A stretch of 64,000 bases of DNA from Allosphingosinicella sp042666435 (GTDB lineage: Bacteria > Pseudomonadota > Alphaproteobacteria > Sphingomonadales > Sphingomonadaceae), in NCBI RefSeq assembly GCF_042666435.1, contig NZ_JBHTDC010000001.1:744001-808000 (forward strand), in the 5' to 3' direction. The position numbers and the translations under genes are program-made. Of this stretch, positions 16,507 through 24,999 are shown piece after piece; within the stretch, counting starts at the first letter, position 1; every line of letters begins with the position of its first letter. A model generated the notes under the pieces. It was not told the origin of the DNA and made no database searches. It worked only from the letters and a program-made list of their open reading frames with translations.

Positions 16507-16524
16507 ACCGACCGATCGGTCGAT
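16507..16524. promoter_or_regulatory. Palindrome in the phaZ/ABC transporter intergenic region (TetR-type operator?)
   Basis: CGACCGATCGGTCG is a perfect 14-bp palindrome (16509-16522), 63 bases from the phaZ start and 72 bases from the ABC transporter start. GACCG/CGGTC arms are common in TetR-family operators. No TetR gene is in the window, so the binding protein is unknown. Confidence 0.4.
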
Positions 16525-16594
16525 GGGTCCGAATGGTCCGTCGCCCCTGTGCTTTCGATTGAGCGGCGTGGGCGAGGCTGCTAGTCCCGCGGCC

Positions 16595-18370
16595 ATGGCC
16601 GATCCCACCCTCGACACGCCTCCGTCCAAAAAGCTCGGCAATCTCGCCATGATCTGGCGCCACGCGATCCGTTATCCGGGGCATATCGTGGTGGCGGCGC
16701 TCGCCTTGCTGATCGCCGCCGGCGCCACGCTCGCCATCCCCGACGGCTTCCGCCGCGTCATCGACAAGGGTTTCGCCGCGGGCGGCGGCGATGTCGCCAC
16801 CCATTTCTATTATCTGTTCGGAATCGTCATCGTGCTCGCGCTGGCGACCGCGGTGCGCTTCTACTTCGTCTCCTGGCTGGGCGAGAGGGTGGTCGCGGAC
16901 CTGCGCACCGCCGTGCACCGCAACCTGCTGCGCCTCGAACCCCGCTTCTTCGAGGAGAACCGCCCCTCGGAGATCGCCTCGCGCCTCACCGCCGACACCG
17001 CCGTCATCGAGATGGTCGTCGGCACCACCGTGTCGGTGGCGCTGCGCAACATCGTCATGGGCGTCGGCGGCATCATCTACCTCTTCACCCTGGCGCCCAA
17101 GCTGACCGCCGGCCTGCTGCTCGGCATCCCGCTCGTCATCCTCCCTATCGTGCTCATCGGCCGCAAGCTGCGCGACGTGTCGCGATTCAGCCAGGACCGG
17201 ATCGCCGACGTCGGCGCGATCGTGTCGGAGACGCTGGGCGCGATGAAGATCGTCCAGGCGTTCGGCCAGGAGAGGCGCGAGAGCGCCCGCTTCGGCAGCG
17301 CCGTCGAGGAGGCGTTCACGACGGCGCGGCGCCGCATCCGGCTGCGCGCGGTGATGACCGCGATCGTCATCTCGCTGATGTTCGGGTCGATCACCTGGGT
17401 CATGTGGCAGGCCGCGATCGACGTTTCGGAAGGCCGCCTCACCGGCGGCACGGTCGCCGCCTTCGTCTTCACCGGCGCCCTCGTCGCCGGCGCCTTCGGG
17501 GCGCTGACCGAAGTCTATGGCGAGCTGCTGCGCGGCGCCGGCGCGGCCGGGCGGCTGGCGGAGTTGCTCGCCCAGGTACCCGAGATCAAGGCGCCGGCCC
17601 TTCCCGTCGCGCTCCCGCAGCCGGCCCGCGGCGCGCTCCGGTTCGACGCCGTCACCTTCCATTACCCCACCCGCCCGGAAGTGAGCGCCCTCGACGGCTT
17701 CAGCCTCGACGTGCGCCCCGGCGAAACGCTGGCCGTGGTCGGACCTTCGGGCGCCGGCAAATCCACCTTGTTCCAGCTCGCCCAGCGTTTCTACGATCCC
17801 GAACAGGGCGTGGTGAGCCTCGACGGTGTCGACGTGAGGGCCGCCGACCCCGAGGACATCCGCGAGCGCATCGCGGTGGTGCCGCAGGAAACGGTGATCT
17901 TCGCCGCCTCGGCGCGCGACAATCTGCGCTACGGCCAGTGGGAGGCGGACGATGACGCTTTGTGGGCCGCCGCCGAGGCCGCCAACGCCGCCGAATTCCT
18001 GCGCCGGCTCCCCCAGGGCCTCGACACCTTCATGGGCGAGGGCGGCGCGCGCCTGTCCGGCGGCCAGCGCCAGCGCCTCGCCATCGCCCGCGCCATCCTC
18101 CGCGACGCGCCTTTGCTCCTCCTCGACGAGGCGACCTCGGCCCTCGACGCTGAATCAGAGCGCCTGGTCCAGGCCTCGCTCGACCGGCTGGTCGAGGGCC
18201 GCACCACCATCGTCATCGCCCACCGCCTCGCCACCGTGCGGGCGGCCGACCGCATCCTCGTCCTGGACCACGGCCGCATCGTCGAGGAAGGGACGCACGA
18301 CGCCCTCACCGCCCGCGGCGGCCTCTACGCTAGACTAGCGCGGCTCCAGTTCGAGGGGCTGGCGGCGTAG
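16595..18370 (+). CDS. MsbA-like ABC transporter, fused permease and ATPase
   Basis: 591 aa from ATG 16595. Residues ~25-310 form a six-helix exporter domain. The ATPase domain has Walker A GPSGAGKST (about residue 384), Q-loop VVPQETVIF, signature LSGGQRQRLA (about 488), Walker B LLLLDEATSALD (about 507) and the H-loop in IAHRLATV. It should work as a homodimer exporting lipid or another hydrophobic substrate from the inner membrane. It resembles the MsbA-related subgroup of proteobacteria rather than lipid A MsbA itself. Substrate not determinable. Confidence 0.92.
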   Translation: MADPTLDTPPSKKLGNLAMIWRHAIRYPGHIVVAALALLIAAGATLAIPDGFRRVIDKGFAAGGGDVATHFYYLFGIVIVLALATAVRFYFVSWLGERVVADLRTAVHRNLLRLEPRFFEENRPSEIASRLTADTAVIEMVVGTTVSVALRNIVMGVGGIIYLFTLAPKLTAGLLLGIPLVILPIVLIGRKLRDVSRFSQDRIADVGAIVSETLGAMKIVQAFGQERRESARFGSAVEEAFTTARRRIRLRAVMTAIVISLMFGSITWVMWQAAIDVSEGRLTGGTVAAFVFTGALVAGAFGALTEVYGELLRGAGAAGRLAELLAQVPEIKAPALPVALPQPARGALRFDAVTFHYPTRPEVSALDGFSLDVRPGETLAVVGPSGAGKSTLFQLAQRFYDPEQGVVSLDGVDVRAADPEDIRERIAVVPQETVIFAASARDNLRYGQWEADDDALWAAAEAANAAEFLRRLPQGLDTFMGEGGARLSGGQRQRLAIARAILRDAPLLLLDEATSALDAESERLVQASLDRLVEGRTTIVIAHRLATVRAADRILVLDHGRIVEEGTHDALTARGGLYARLARLQFEGLAA

Positions 18371-18391
18371 CGCGATCGCCGGCGGTCGCTC

Positions 18392-18832
18392 TCAGCCCGC
18401 GGCGGTGGAAAGGACGGGCCAGGCGCGCCAGGTTCCGACCGCGTGGACCATTCCGTAGACGAGGACGATCGCCGAGCTCCAGACCGCGAAGCTCCCCACG
18501 AGATCCGGCCGGAATGCAAGCATCGGCAACAGCACCAGCCCGCGCAGCAGATAGACGGCGGTGATGGCCACCAAAGCCGTTCGCATGAGCGGAAGCGGCC
18601 TCAGCAGACCGGCGCCCGCGAAGGCGTAAGCGGACCAGATGGCGAGGATGGCTGCGATGCACAAAGTGACGACGGCCGGATAGAGCGAGCCCTGCTCGGC
18701 CTTGCGGGCCATGCCCTCCCCTGCCCCGAAGAAGCGATACCAGTCCGGACCTCCGACGATGCACGCCAGATGCAGCAACGCCGCGAGCGCGCTCAGCCCC
18801 CCGGCGGCGATCAGCCAGTCATTCCGCGCCAT
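18392..18832 (-). CDS. Four-helix membrane protein, 146 aa, unknown function
   Basis: ATG 18832 follows a purine-rich GGGAAGGGGAAC; longer forms of this frame read backwards through the exbD terminator and are rejected. Four hydrophobic helices are visible (about residues 7-24, 48-70, 80-101, 111-133). A conserved-looking loop GGPDWYRFFGAGEGMAR lies between helices 1 and 2. Probably an inner-membrane protein of the small uncharacterised kind. No partner in the neighbourhood. Confidence 0.75.
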   Translation of the reverse strand: MARNDWLIAAGGLSALAALLHLACIVGGPDWYRFFGAGEGMARKAEQGSLYPAVVTLCIAAILAIWSAYAFAGAGLLRPLPLMRTALVAITAVYLLRGLVLLPMLAFRPDLVGSFAVWSSAIVLVYGMVHAVGTWRAWPVLSTAAG

Positions 18833-18871
18833 ATGCTGTTCCCCTTCCCGGCGGACGCCCGCCCCTCGCCC

Positions 18872-18903
18872 AAAAAAAACGGGCGGCCCGCAAGGACCGC
18901 CCG
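18872..18903 (-). terminator. Rho-independent terminator of the tonB-exbBDD operon
   Basis: On the minus strand CGGGCGG-(10 bases)-CCGCCCG is followed by eight consecutive T. It starts 25 bases after the last exbD stop codon. The clearest intrinsic terminator in the window. Confidence 0.9.
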
Positions 18904-18927
18904 ATCTTGTCGCGATGCTTCGCAGCC

Positions 18928-19353
18928 TCAGAAGTTCGCGTAGGCCTCGTTGCCGACGAAACCCATCGCCGAGACGTTGGCGCGCTTGGTGATCGCGAGC
19001 ACTTCGTCGACATCCTCGTAGCGCGCATCGGGGTGCGGCTGGAGATGAAGCTCGGGGGTCGGCGTCATCGTCGTCGTGATGTCGAGATACTGGCGCAAGG
19101 TCACCGGGTCGACCGGCGTGCCGTTCCACAGGACCACGCCCGTCGGCTCGATGACGATCTTGTTCTTCACCGGATCGACCGGCGGCGCGACGGCATTGGG
19201 ATCGTCGATCGGCAGATCGAGCTTCACCGCGTGGGTCTGGATCGGGATGGTGATGATGAACATGATGAGGAGCACCAGCATGACGTCGATGAGCGGCGTC
19301 GTGTTGATATCCATCATCGGTTCGTCTTCGCCACCGCCCATTGACATCGACAT
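18928..19353 (-). CDS. exbD: ExbD/TolR-family biopolymer transport protein (second copy)
   Basis: 141 aa with one N-terminal membrane helix (TPLIDVMLVLLIMFIITIPI) containing the proton-path Asp in PLIDVML, and a periplasmic domain ending in VGNEAYANF. It forms the ExbB-ExbD motor that couples proton flow to TonB. It is the last gene of a four-gene operon and differs clearly from the longer ExbD upstream, so two non-identical ExbD subunits are made. Followed by a strong terminator. Confidence 0.92.
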   Translation of the reverse strand: MSMSMGGGEDEPMMDINTTPLIDVMLVLLIMFIITIPIQTHAVKLDLPIDDPNAVAPPVDPVKNKIVIEPTGVVLWNGTPVDPVTLRQYLDITTTMTPTPELHLQPHPDARYEDVDEVLAITKRANVSAMGFVGNEAYANF

Positions 19354-19381
19354 TGTATATTACTCCTGGATTCGTGCGCGA

Positions 19382-19873
19382 TTACATGCGGGTGACGACG
19401 CCGCCCGGCGGTGGCTCGGAAATGAAGCCGACCCGCGCGAAACCGGCGCGCTGCATGGTGAAGATCGCGCCGCCGATGCACTTGTACGGCGTGTTGATGT
19501 CTCCGCGGATATGCGCTTCCGGCATGGTCTCCTCGGTCAAATTCTCGACGCCGCCCTGCCGCTCGATCTCGTCTTCGAGCTTGGCCACCGCGCGGTCGAG
19601 CAGTTCTTCCGAATTAACCGGGGTCAGATTCCAATAGACCTCGCAGCCACCGGCTCCATCGCCGCGCACGGAGAGCGACACGTTCTCCGGCTTGGTGGTC
19701 GTCGGCTCGAACCGAACCTTCGGAAGGCTGACCGGAACCGTCTGCATGACGACGGGAACGGTGATCAGGAAGATGATGAGCAGCACCAACATGACGTCCG
19801 TCAGCGGGACGACGTTGATTTCGGACATCGGAGTCTCGTCGCCGCCTTCGGCCGGGCCTGCACTCATGGCCAT
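19382..19873 (-). CDS. exbD: ExbD/TolR-family biopolymer transport protein (first copy)
   Basis: 163 aa. The helix VVPLTDVMLVLLIIFLITVPV carries the conserved Asp. The periplasmic part is longer than in the second ExbD and contains RGDGAGGCEVYWNLTPV and RGDINTPYKCIGGAIFTMQRAGF; the two Cys could form a disulfide. Role as above, in proton-driven TonB energisation. It lies 93 bases after exbB and 28 bases before the second exbD. Confidence 0.92.
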   Translation of the reverse strand: MAMSAGPAEGGDETPMSEINVVPLTDVMLVLLIIFLITVPVVMQTVPVSLPKVRFEPTTTKPENVSLSVRGDGAGGCEVYWNLTPVNSEELLDRAVAKLEDEIERQGGVENLTEETMPEAHIRGDINTPYKCIGGAIFTMQRAGFARVGFISEPPPGGVVTRM

Positions 19874-19966
19874 AGTCTAATTCCCATCTAATCGAGTCTC
19901 GGTACCGTGCACGTCTCTGGCGATTGCCGGCGGGGAGCCCGCATGGGCCGCCCCGCCGAAATCCGC

Positions 19967-20749
19967 TCAGAGCTTCTTCGGGCTGGCAGCGCCGGTGGTG
20001 GCGCCACCGGTGGCGACGGTGCCGGCGGGCGCGGTCGGCTTGGCCGCGCTGCGCGTGGCCGTCATCGGCTTCACCGATCCGTTCGACATCATGTAACCGT
20101 GAATGTCGTTGGTGAAGCGCGCCATTTCCTCGGCGATCGCCTTGTTGCGACGCTGCAGCCAGTTATAGGCCATGACCGCCGGCACCGCGACCGCGAGGCC
20201 GAGCGCGGTCATGATCAGCGCCTCGCCGACCGGGCCGGCGACGGCGTCGATCGACGCCTGACCCGCTGCGCCGATCTTGATCAGCGCGCGGTAGATGCCG
20301 ATGACGGTGCCGAACAGGCCGATGAAGGGCGACACCGAACCGACGGTGGCGAGCAAGGCGAGGCCGGTCGACAGCTTCGACTGGATGGCGCCCTGGCTGC
20401 GGGCGAGCGAGCCGAGCATCCAGTCGTGCTGGTCGATCGGATCGGTCAGCTTGCTATGCTGTTCCTGGGCGACGACCGCATCGTCGACGATCTGGCGATA
20501 GGCGCTGTTCTTCTCGAGCTTGGCGGCGCCTTCGCGAAGGTTGGCCGATTGCCAGAATGTGGTTCGGGCGCGCTTGCCCTGGTTGATGATCTTCTGCTGC
20601 TCGAACAGCTTCACGAAGAGAATGTACCACGAGGCGGCCGACATGACCACGAGGATGATGAACACCGCCCAGGCGATGGCACCGCCCTGTTCGAGCGCGG
20701 CCATCAGGCCATAGGGGTTTTCGCCGGCAGGGGCTGCTGGGGTCGTCAT
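19967..20749 (-). CDS. exbB: ExbB/TolQ/MotA-family proton channel
   Basis: 260 aa from ATG 20749 (an upstream start would add nine unlikely residues). Three membrane helices are visible: one near residues 26-46, and two within GLALLATVGSVSPFIGLFGT and GEALIMTALGLAVAVPAVMA, the latter pair being the ExbB proton-channel core. The C-terminal ~30 residues are Ala/Thr/Pro rich and probably flexible. Second gene of the tonB operon, 63 bases after tonB. Supplies proton-motive force for TonB-dependent receptors, which sphingomonads have in large numbers. Confidence 0.93.
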   Translation of the reverse strand: MTTPAAPAGENPYGLMAALEQGGAIAWAVFIILVVMSAASWYILFVKLFEQQKIINQGKRARTTFWQSANLREGAAKLEKNSAYRQIVDDAVVAQEQHSKLTDPIDQHDWMLGSLARSQGAIQSKLSTGLALLATVGSVSPFIGLFGTVIGIYRALIKIGAAGQASIDAVAGPVGEALIMTALGLAVAVPAVMAYNWLQRRNKAIAEEMARFTNDIHGYMMSNGSVKPMTATRSAAKPTAPAGTVATGGATTGAASPKKL

Positions 20750-20812
20750 GGTCTTAACTTTCCTCTCATATATCAAAAACTGAAATGGCGGGGCGAAATT
20801 CGCCAGAAAAGC

Positions 20813-21475
20813 TTAATCTTCGGGAATCTGCCAACGGATACGATTGCTGTACGTATCGGTCACTGGATTGCCGTTCGCGTCCTTGGCCGGCGTGAAACGG
20901 GCGCGCCGGGTAATCAGCTTACAAGTCGCGGCATCCAGCGTGGAAGAGCCGCTCGAAGACGTGACCGAACATTCGGAGACGCGTCCGTCGGTCCCGACGG
21001 TAAGTCGGAAGCCCGTCACGCCTTCTTCCTCCGCGCGCAGCGCGGCCGAAGGATAGTCGTCGTTCGTGGCCCAACTGCCGGGGTTGCTGCGCGGCGTGGC
21101 TCCGCTCGCGAGCTTGGGCTTGGGCGGCGGGGGCGCGGGCGGCGGGGCCGGCGGCGCCCGGGGCGTGATGACGGGCGGCGGCGCTTCGCGCACCGTCCGG
21201 ACGATCGGCGGCGCGACCACGTTGGTGCGCACGATCGGCGGCGGCGACACGACGGGCGGCGGCTCCATCGGAATATCTTCCGGCGGAGGCGGCGGCTCCT
21301 CGGGGGGGGGCGGCTCCTCGGTGACGTCGAACGTCTTCAGATCGGCAGCGACCTGCTTCACCACATTATAGGCAAGGCCGGTGACGAAGGCGTAACCGAG
21401 AAGAGCATGGAGCAGCGCGACGATGACGATCGCCGAAATGCGGCCCGAGCTCATCTTTTGATCAGCATAGGACAT
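20813..21475 (-). CDS. tonB: TonB-family energy transducer
   Basis: 220 aa. An N-terminal membrane anchor (SAIVIVALLHALLGYAFVTGL with break), a proline-rich periplasmic spacer (EEPPPPEEPPPPPEDIPMEP and repeats, residues ~52-125) and a C-terminal TonB domain with YPSAALRAEEEGVTGFRLTV are all present. It spans the periplasm and pulls on the TonB box of outer-membrane receptors. First gene of tonB-exbB-exbD-exbD. The 255-base leader upstream holds two hairpins. Confidence 0.93.
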   Translation of the reverse strand: MSYADQKMSSGRISAIVIVALLHALLGYAFVTGLAYNVVKQVAADLKTFDVTEEPPPPEEPPPPPEDIPMEPPPVVSPPPIVRTNVVAPPIVRTVREAPPPVITPRAPPAPPPAPPPPKPKLASGATPRSNPGSWATNDDYPSAALRAEEEGVTGFRLTVGTDGRVSECSVTSSSGSSTLDAATCKLITRRARFTPAKDANGNPVTDTYSNRIRWQIPED

Positions 21476-21515
21476 TAAACAGCCACACTCCCTCTCTCGA
21501 AATTTTAATATCCAA

Positions 21516-21580
21516 TTCGGCTGACAGACAACGCAGCCGAACCATTCCGGGTCCGTCCATGTCTTAATATATCATGGACG
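21516..21580. promoter_or_regulatory. Two hairpins in the leader region of the tonB operon
   Basis: TTCGGCTG (21516-21523) pairs with CAGCCGAA (21534-21541), and CGTCCATG (21554-21561) pairs with CATGGACG (21573-21580). Both have 8-bp perfect arms with 10-11-base loops, and lie 41-105 bases upstream of the tonB ATG. They could be operators or 5'UTR structures. The rest of the 21476-21730 gap shows nothing else I can name. Confidence 0.4.
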
Positions 21581-21730
21581 AAGCCCGTGTCTCTATCGCG
21601 ACCCGTCCCGCGACGCAATCCTCCTGTGGTTTTCCGCAAAAGCAAGCGGGAATTGGCTGCAATCCGGGGTTCATGCGGCTAAACCTATGGGAATTGCGAG
21701 CTTAATACCGACGAGCGAGAGGGAGAATTT

Positions 21731-22573
21731 ATGCGGCTTTCGAGATTTCCACGGGGCATCGCGATTCTGATGGCCGTCGCGGCCGTTCCCGCCGAATCGC
21801 AGACGCCCGCCACCGCGCCCGCCCTCACCTATGCCGATGTCGCCGATCTCGCGCTCGCGGCCCCGGTCGCGGCCCATGTCCAGGTCCGCGACGCGATCCG
21901 GCTGAAGGATGAAAGGGCGGTCGGGCTGGAGCCCGGAATGACGCGCTTCTATGTCGAGGCGGACGTTCTCTCGCTGATCCGCGGCGCTCGCGGCCTGCCG
22001 GGCCAGGTGACCTATCTGGTCGACCTTCCCAACGACGCGCGGGGCCGCGCGCCGAAGCTGCGCGACGACACCCAGTTCATCCTGCTCGCCGCCACCGTGG
22101 CGGAGAGGCCCGGAGAGCTGAGGCTGGCCGCGCCCGACGCGCAACTGCCCTACAGCCCCGCCCTCGCCGACCAGTTGCGCGACATCCTTCACGACGCGAC
22201 GCGAGCGGACGCGCCGCCCGAGATTACCGGCATCGGCCGGGCGTTCCACGTTCCCGGCACTCTGCCGGGCGAGAGCGAGACGCAGATATTTCTCCAGGCC
22301 GCCGATGGCAGGCCGGTGTCGCTGTCGATCCTGCGCCGCCCCGGCGAGGAGCCGCGCTGGGCGGTGGCGTTGAGCGAAATCGTCGACAATGCGGCGGCGG
22401 CGCCGGAGCCGGACACCCTGCTCTGGTACCGTCTGGCCTGCACCTTGCCGGGCCGTCTGCCCCCGCAGAGCTTCGCCGAGGCGGACCCGAGCCAGGCCGC
22501 CGCGATCGAGGCCGATTACCGGCTGGTCATGGAGAGTTTGGGACCCTGCGCCCGCACCAGGCCTCAGCGCTAG
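21731..22573 (+). CDS. Exported conserved hypothetical protein, 280 aa
   Basis: GAGGGAGA precedes ATG 21731. A signal peptide is likely (MRLSRFPRGIAILMAVAAVP, cleavage near AESQT). The mature protein is globular with no membrane helix. Recognisable blocks are LTYADVADLALAAPVAAHVQ, LPGQVTYLVDLPNDARGRAP and QFILLAATVA. Two late Cys residues (YRLACTLPG, GPCARTRP) may form a disulfide in the periplasm. No family recognised. Overlaps the convergent folB gene by 4 bases. Confidence 0.75.
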   Translation: MRLSRFPRGIAILMAVAAVPAESQTPATAPALTYADVADLALAAPVAAHVQVRDAIRLKDERAVGLEPGMTRFYVEADVLSLIRGARGLPGQVTYLVDLPNDARGRAPKLRDDTQFILLAATVAERPGELRLAAPDAQLPYSPALADQLRDILHDATRADAPPEITGIGRAFHVPGTLPGESETQIFLQAADGRPVSLSILRRPGEEPRWAVALSEIVDNAAAAPEPDTLLWYRLACTLPGRLPPQSFAEADPSQAAAIEADYRLVMESLGPCARTRPQR

Positions 22574-22971
22574 AAGGAGGACAACTCGACGCCGACGCCC
22601 GCGCAGTCCGGATAGATGTCCGGCTTGCGGGTCGAGACGCGCAGGCCGGTGACGCCGCGCCGCGCCGCGACAACGTCGTAGACGGCGCGCGCCAGCGTCT
22701 CCTGGAGGTTGAAGCGGCGGTCGTCGACCAGCCGTCCTATTTCGGTACGCAGGAAATCGTAATTCCACGCGGCGGACTCGTCGTCCTCCGCGGCGAAGGA
22801 TGATTCATCCACCCATACCTCGACCGTGACGTACAGACGCTGCGGCGCCCCGACTTCGAAATCATGGAAGCCGATGTCCACCGGCAGGCAATAATCCTCC
22901 AGCACGATCTTGCGCGTCCGGGGGCTCAGCCGGTCGGGCACCAGGCCTTCCAGGGTGGCGACGTTGGTCAT
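22570..22971 (-). CDS. folB: Dihydroneopterin aldolase
   Basis: 133 aa, normal length. The fold is seen in IVLEDYCLPVDIGFHDFEVGAPQ (first 20: IVLEDYCLPVDIGFHDFEVG), the substrate region FNLQETLARAVYDVV and the final VSTRKPDIYPDCAGVGVELS. It cleaves dihydroneopterin to 6-hydroxymethyldihydropterin and glycolaldehyde in folate synthesis. Its ATG overlaps the stop of the upstream short-chain reductase (ATGA), forming a two-gene folate/pterin operon. Confidence 0.88.
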   Translation of the reverse strand: MTNVATLEGLVPDRLSPRTRKIVLEDYCLPVDIGFHDFEVGAPQRLYVTVEVWVDESSFAAEDDESAAWNYDFLRTEIGRLVDDRRFNLQETLARAVYDVVAARRGVTGLRVSTRKPDIYPDCAGVGVELSSF

Positions 22972-23756
22972 GTCTTGGTCTCCAGGAACTGCACGTCGCC
23001 GGAGGGCGACAAGAATTGCACGTCGCGCGGCAGCGCGAGGAAGCGCTGCCCGCCGTCGAGGGTGATGGTCTGCCCGGTGAGGGTCGGCGTGGCGACGATG
23101 AAGCGCAAGGCGGCGACGATCTCATCCACATCGACCCCGCGCCCGAGGGCGTTGAGCGTGTGGACCTGATCGAAATTGGTGCGGCTTTGCGGACCCGAGA
23201 CCAAGGTCACCGACGGCGCGATTCCGCAGACCCTGATGCCGCGACCGGCATAAAAACGCGCGAGCAGCTCGGTCAGGCCGGCCAGGCCCATCTTCGACAG
23301 AGTGTAGGTGAAGAAATCCGGGTTGGGCGAAGCGAGCTTGGCGTCGAGCAGGTTGACGATGAGCCCGCTACCCTCGGCCCGGGCGGCGAAGGCGCGGGAC
23401 AGCAAGGCGGGCGCGCGCAGGTTCACTGCCTGGTGCGCCTCCCAATTCTCCAGCGTGAAATCGTCGACGGCGTCATAGAGGAAGCGCGACGCGTTGTTGA
23501 CGAGCAGCTTCGGCGGGGGAAGGTCGTCCAGCGCCGCCATGATCGTGTCGGCGGTGGCGGGATCGGCGAGATCGGCCGAAACCACCGAAGCGCCGCCGAG
23601 TTCGGCGGCCAGCGCCTCCGCCTCGGCCACCGAACGGTTGCAGTGGATGAGGACGTGCCAGCCGTCGGCGGCCAGCGCGCGGGCGAGCGACGCGCCGATA
23701 CGCCTGGCGCCGCCTGTGACGATGGCGGTCCTGGGTCCTTCAAATTTTGCCGTCAT
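22968..23756 (-). CDS. Short-chain dehydrogenase/reductase, pteridine-reductase (FolM)-like
   Basis: 262 aa Rossmann SDR. NADP-binding TGGARRIGASLARALAADGW is followed by CNRS, favouring NADPH. NNASRFLYD and the catalytic YTLSKMGL (Tyr-x3-Lys, with upstream Ser/Asp) are present. Coupling to folB argues for dihydromonapterin or dihydrofolate reductase-like activity as in FolM; this is inference from context plus sequence style. Complete. Confidence 0.83.
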   Translation of the reverse strand: MTAKFEGPRTAIVTGGARRIGASLARALAADGWHVLIHCNRSVAEAEALAAELGGASVVSADLADPATADTIMAALDDLPPPKLLVNNASRFLYDAVDDFTLENWEAHQAVNLRAPALLSRAFAARAEGSGLIVNLLDAKLASPNPDFFTYTLSKMGLAGLTELLARFYAGRGIRVCGIAPSVTLVSGPQSRTNFDQVHTLNALGRGVDVDEIVAALRFIVATPTLTGQTITLDGGQRFLALPRDVQFLSPSGDVQFLETKT

Positions 23757-23830
23757 GGCCGCGCGATAGGACCGGCGGCGGCGCGCGGCAAGCTTTGCGC
23801 TCGGCCCGCTTCTCGCCTAATCGGATCGCC

Positions 23831-24400
23831 ATGTCCGCCGCCGCTCCCCCCGCCGACCTCACCGGCCTGTCGCTCGCCGAGATCGCGCGGCTGGCCGACG
23901 AGCGCAAGCTGCCGCCGGTGGAGAGCTGGAACCCCGACCATTGCGGCCATAGCGAGATGCGCATCGCCCGCGACGGCACCTGGTTCCACGAAGGTAGCCC
24001 GATCGGCCGGCCGGCGATGGTGCGGCTGTTTTCGACCATATTGAGGCGCGAGCCGGACGGCGCCTATGTCCTGGTGACGCCGGTCGAGAAGCTGACGATC
24101 GATGTCGAGGACGCGCCCTTCCTCGCGATCGAACTCAAGAGCGAGGGACAAAGACGAGACAGGATGCTGGCCTTTCGCCTCAACACGGACGAAGCGGTCG
24201 TCGCCGACGCCGGCCATCCGCTCCGCTTCGAGGATCGCGGCCACGGCCTGCACCCTTATGTCGAGGTGCGCGGCGGGCTGGACGCCCTGGTGTCGCGGCC
24301 GGTTTATTACGAGCTTGCCGAACTGGTGCTCGCCGAGGGCGGCCATCCGCCCGGCCTGTGGAGCGGCGGCGCATTCTTCGCGATGGACGCGGGGCGATGA
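23831..24400 (+). CDS. DUF1285 family protein
   Basis: 189 aa from ATG 23831; the longer frame from 23747 runs through the folM promoter region. WNPDHCGHSEMRIARDGTWF and HEGSPIGRPAMVRLFSTILR are the DUF1285 hallmark, with the second subdomain following (VEKLTIDVEDAPFLAIEL). Function unknown; structures of the family suggest a ligand-binding split-barrel role. Start of a tightly overlapped three-gene operon with the Nudix and CCA genes. Confidence 0.88.
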   Translation: MSAAAPPADLTGLSLAEIARLADERKLPPVESWNPDHCGHSEMRIARDGTWFHEGSPIGRPAMVRLFSTILRREPDGAYVLVTPVEKLTIDVEDAPFLAIELKSEGQRRDRMLAFRLNTDEAVVADAGHPLRFEDRGHGLHPYVEVRGGLDALVSRPVYYELAELVLAEGGHPPGLWSGGAFFAMDAGR

Positions 24401-24999
24401 GCCTCGCCCAGACCTTGCGCGAGGCGCTGGACCTCGGCCATCGGCGTACGCCCGTTCTGATCGAGGGCGATCCGCACGATCCGCTCGTCGGGCCGCATCG
24501 GGGCGTCACGCCGGCCGCCGTGCTCGTGCCGGTGGTCGATCGGCCCGAACCGACGGTGATCCTGACGGTGCGCGCCGACACGGTCAGGCGTCATCCCGGC
24601 CAGGTCGCCTTTCCCGGCGGGCGCATCGACCCGGACGACGACGGCCCCGTTGCCGCCGCCCTCCGCGAAGCCGAGGAGGAGATCGGCCTGCCGCGCGGTC
24701 GGGTGGAGGTGATCGGCGTGGGGGACCGCTATCGCACCATTACCGGTTACGAAGTGGCGCCGGTCGTCGGCGTCGTGCCGCCGGGCATTCCGCTGACGCC
24801 GCAGCCGTCGGAAGTCGCCGACATTTTCGAGGCGCCGCTCGATCATTTGCTCCGGCCCGAGCATCAGATCGTCCGCACGATCCTGTGGGAGGGCTGCGAG
24901 CGCCGCTATTTCGAGATCGAATGGCAGGGCCATCGCATCTGGGGCGCGACGGCCGCGATGATCGTCAATCTGAGCCGCCGCCTGGAACTGGCCGCGTGA
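24397..24999 (+). CDS. Nudix hydrolase, CoA pyrophosphatase-like
   Basis: 200 aa. ATG 24397 overlaps the DUF1285 stop. The extended Nudix box is HPGQVAFPGGRIDPDDDGPV followed by AALREAEEEIGL, with the metal-binding REAEEE. The preceding FPGG is typical of CoA/acetyl-CoA diphosphatases, which split CoA to phosphopantetheine and 3',5'-ADP. GTG of the next gene overlaps its stop, so all three genes are coupled. Confidence 0.88.
   Translation: MSLAQTLREALDLGHRRTPVLIEGDPHDPLVGPHRGVTPAAVLVPVVDRPEPTVILTVRADTVRRHPGQVAFPGGRIDPDDDGPVAAALREAEEEIGLPRGRVEVIGVGDRYRTITGYEVAPVVGVVPPGIPLTPQPSEVADIFEAPLDHLLRPEHQIVRTILWEGCERRYFEIEWQGHRIWGATAAMIVNLSRRLELAA

Noticed and set aside
24102..24995. Extension of the CCA-enzyme frame far upstream
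   Set aside because: Arg/Ser-rich out-of-frame reading of the DUF1285 and Nudix genes; the GTG at 24996 overlaps the Nudix stop and fits the family length.
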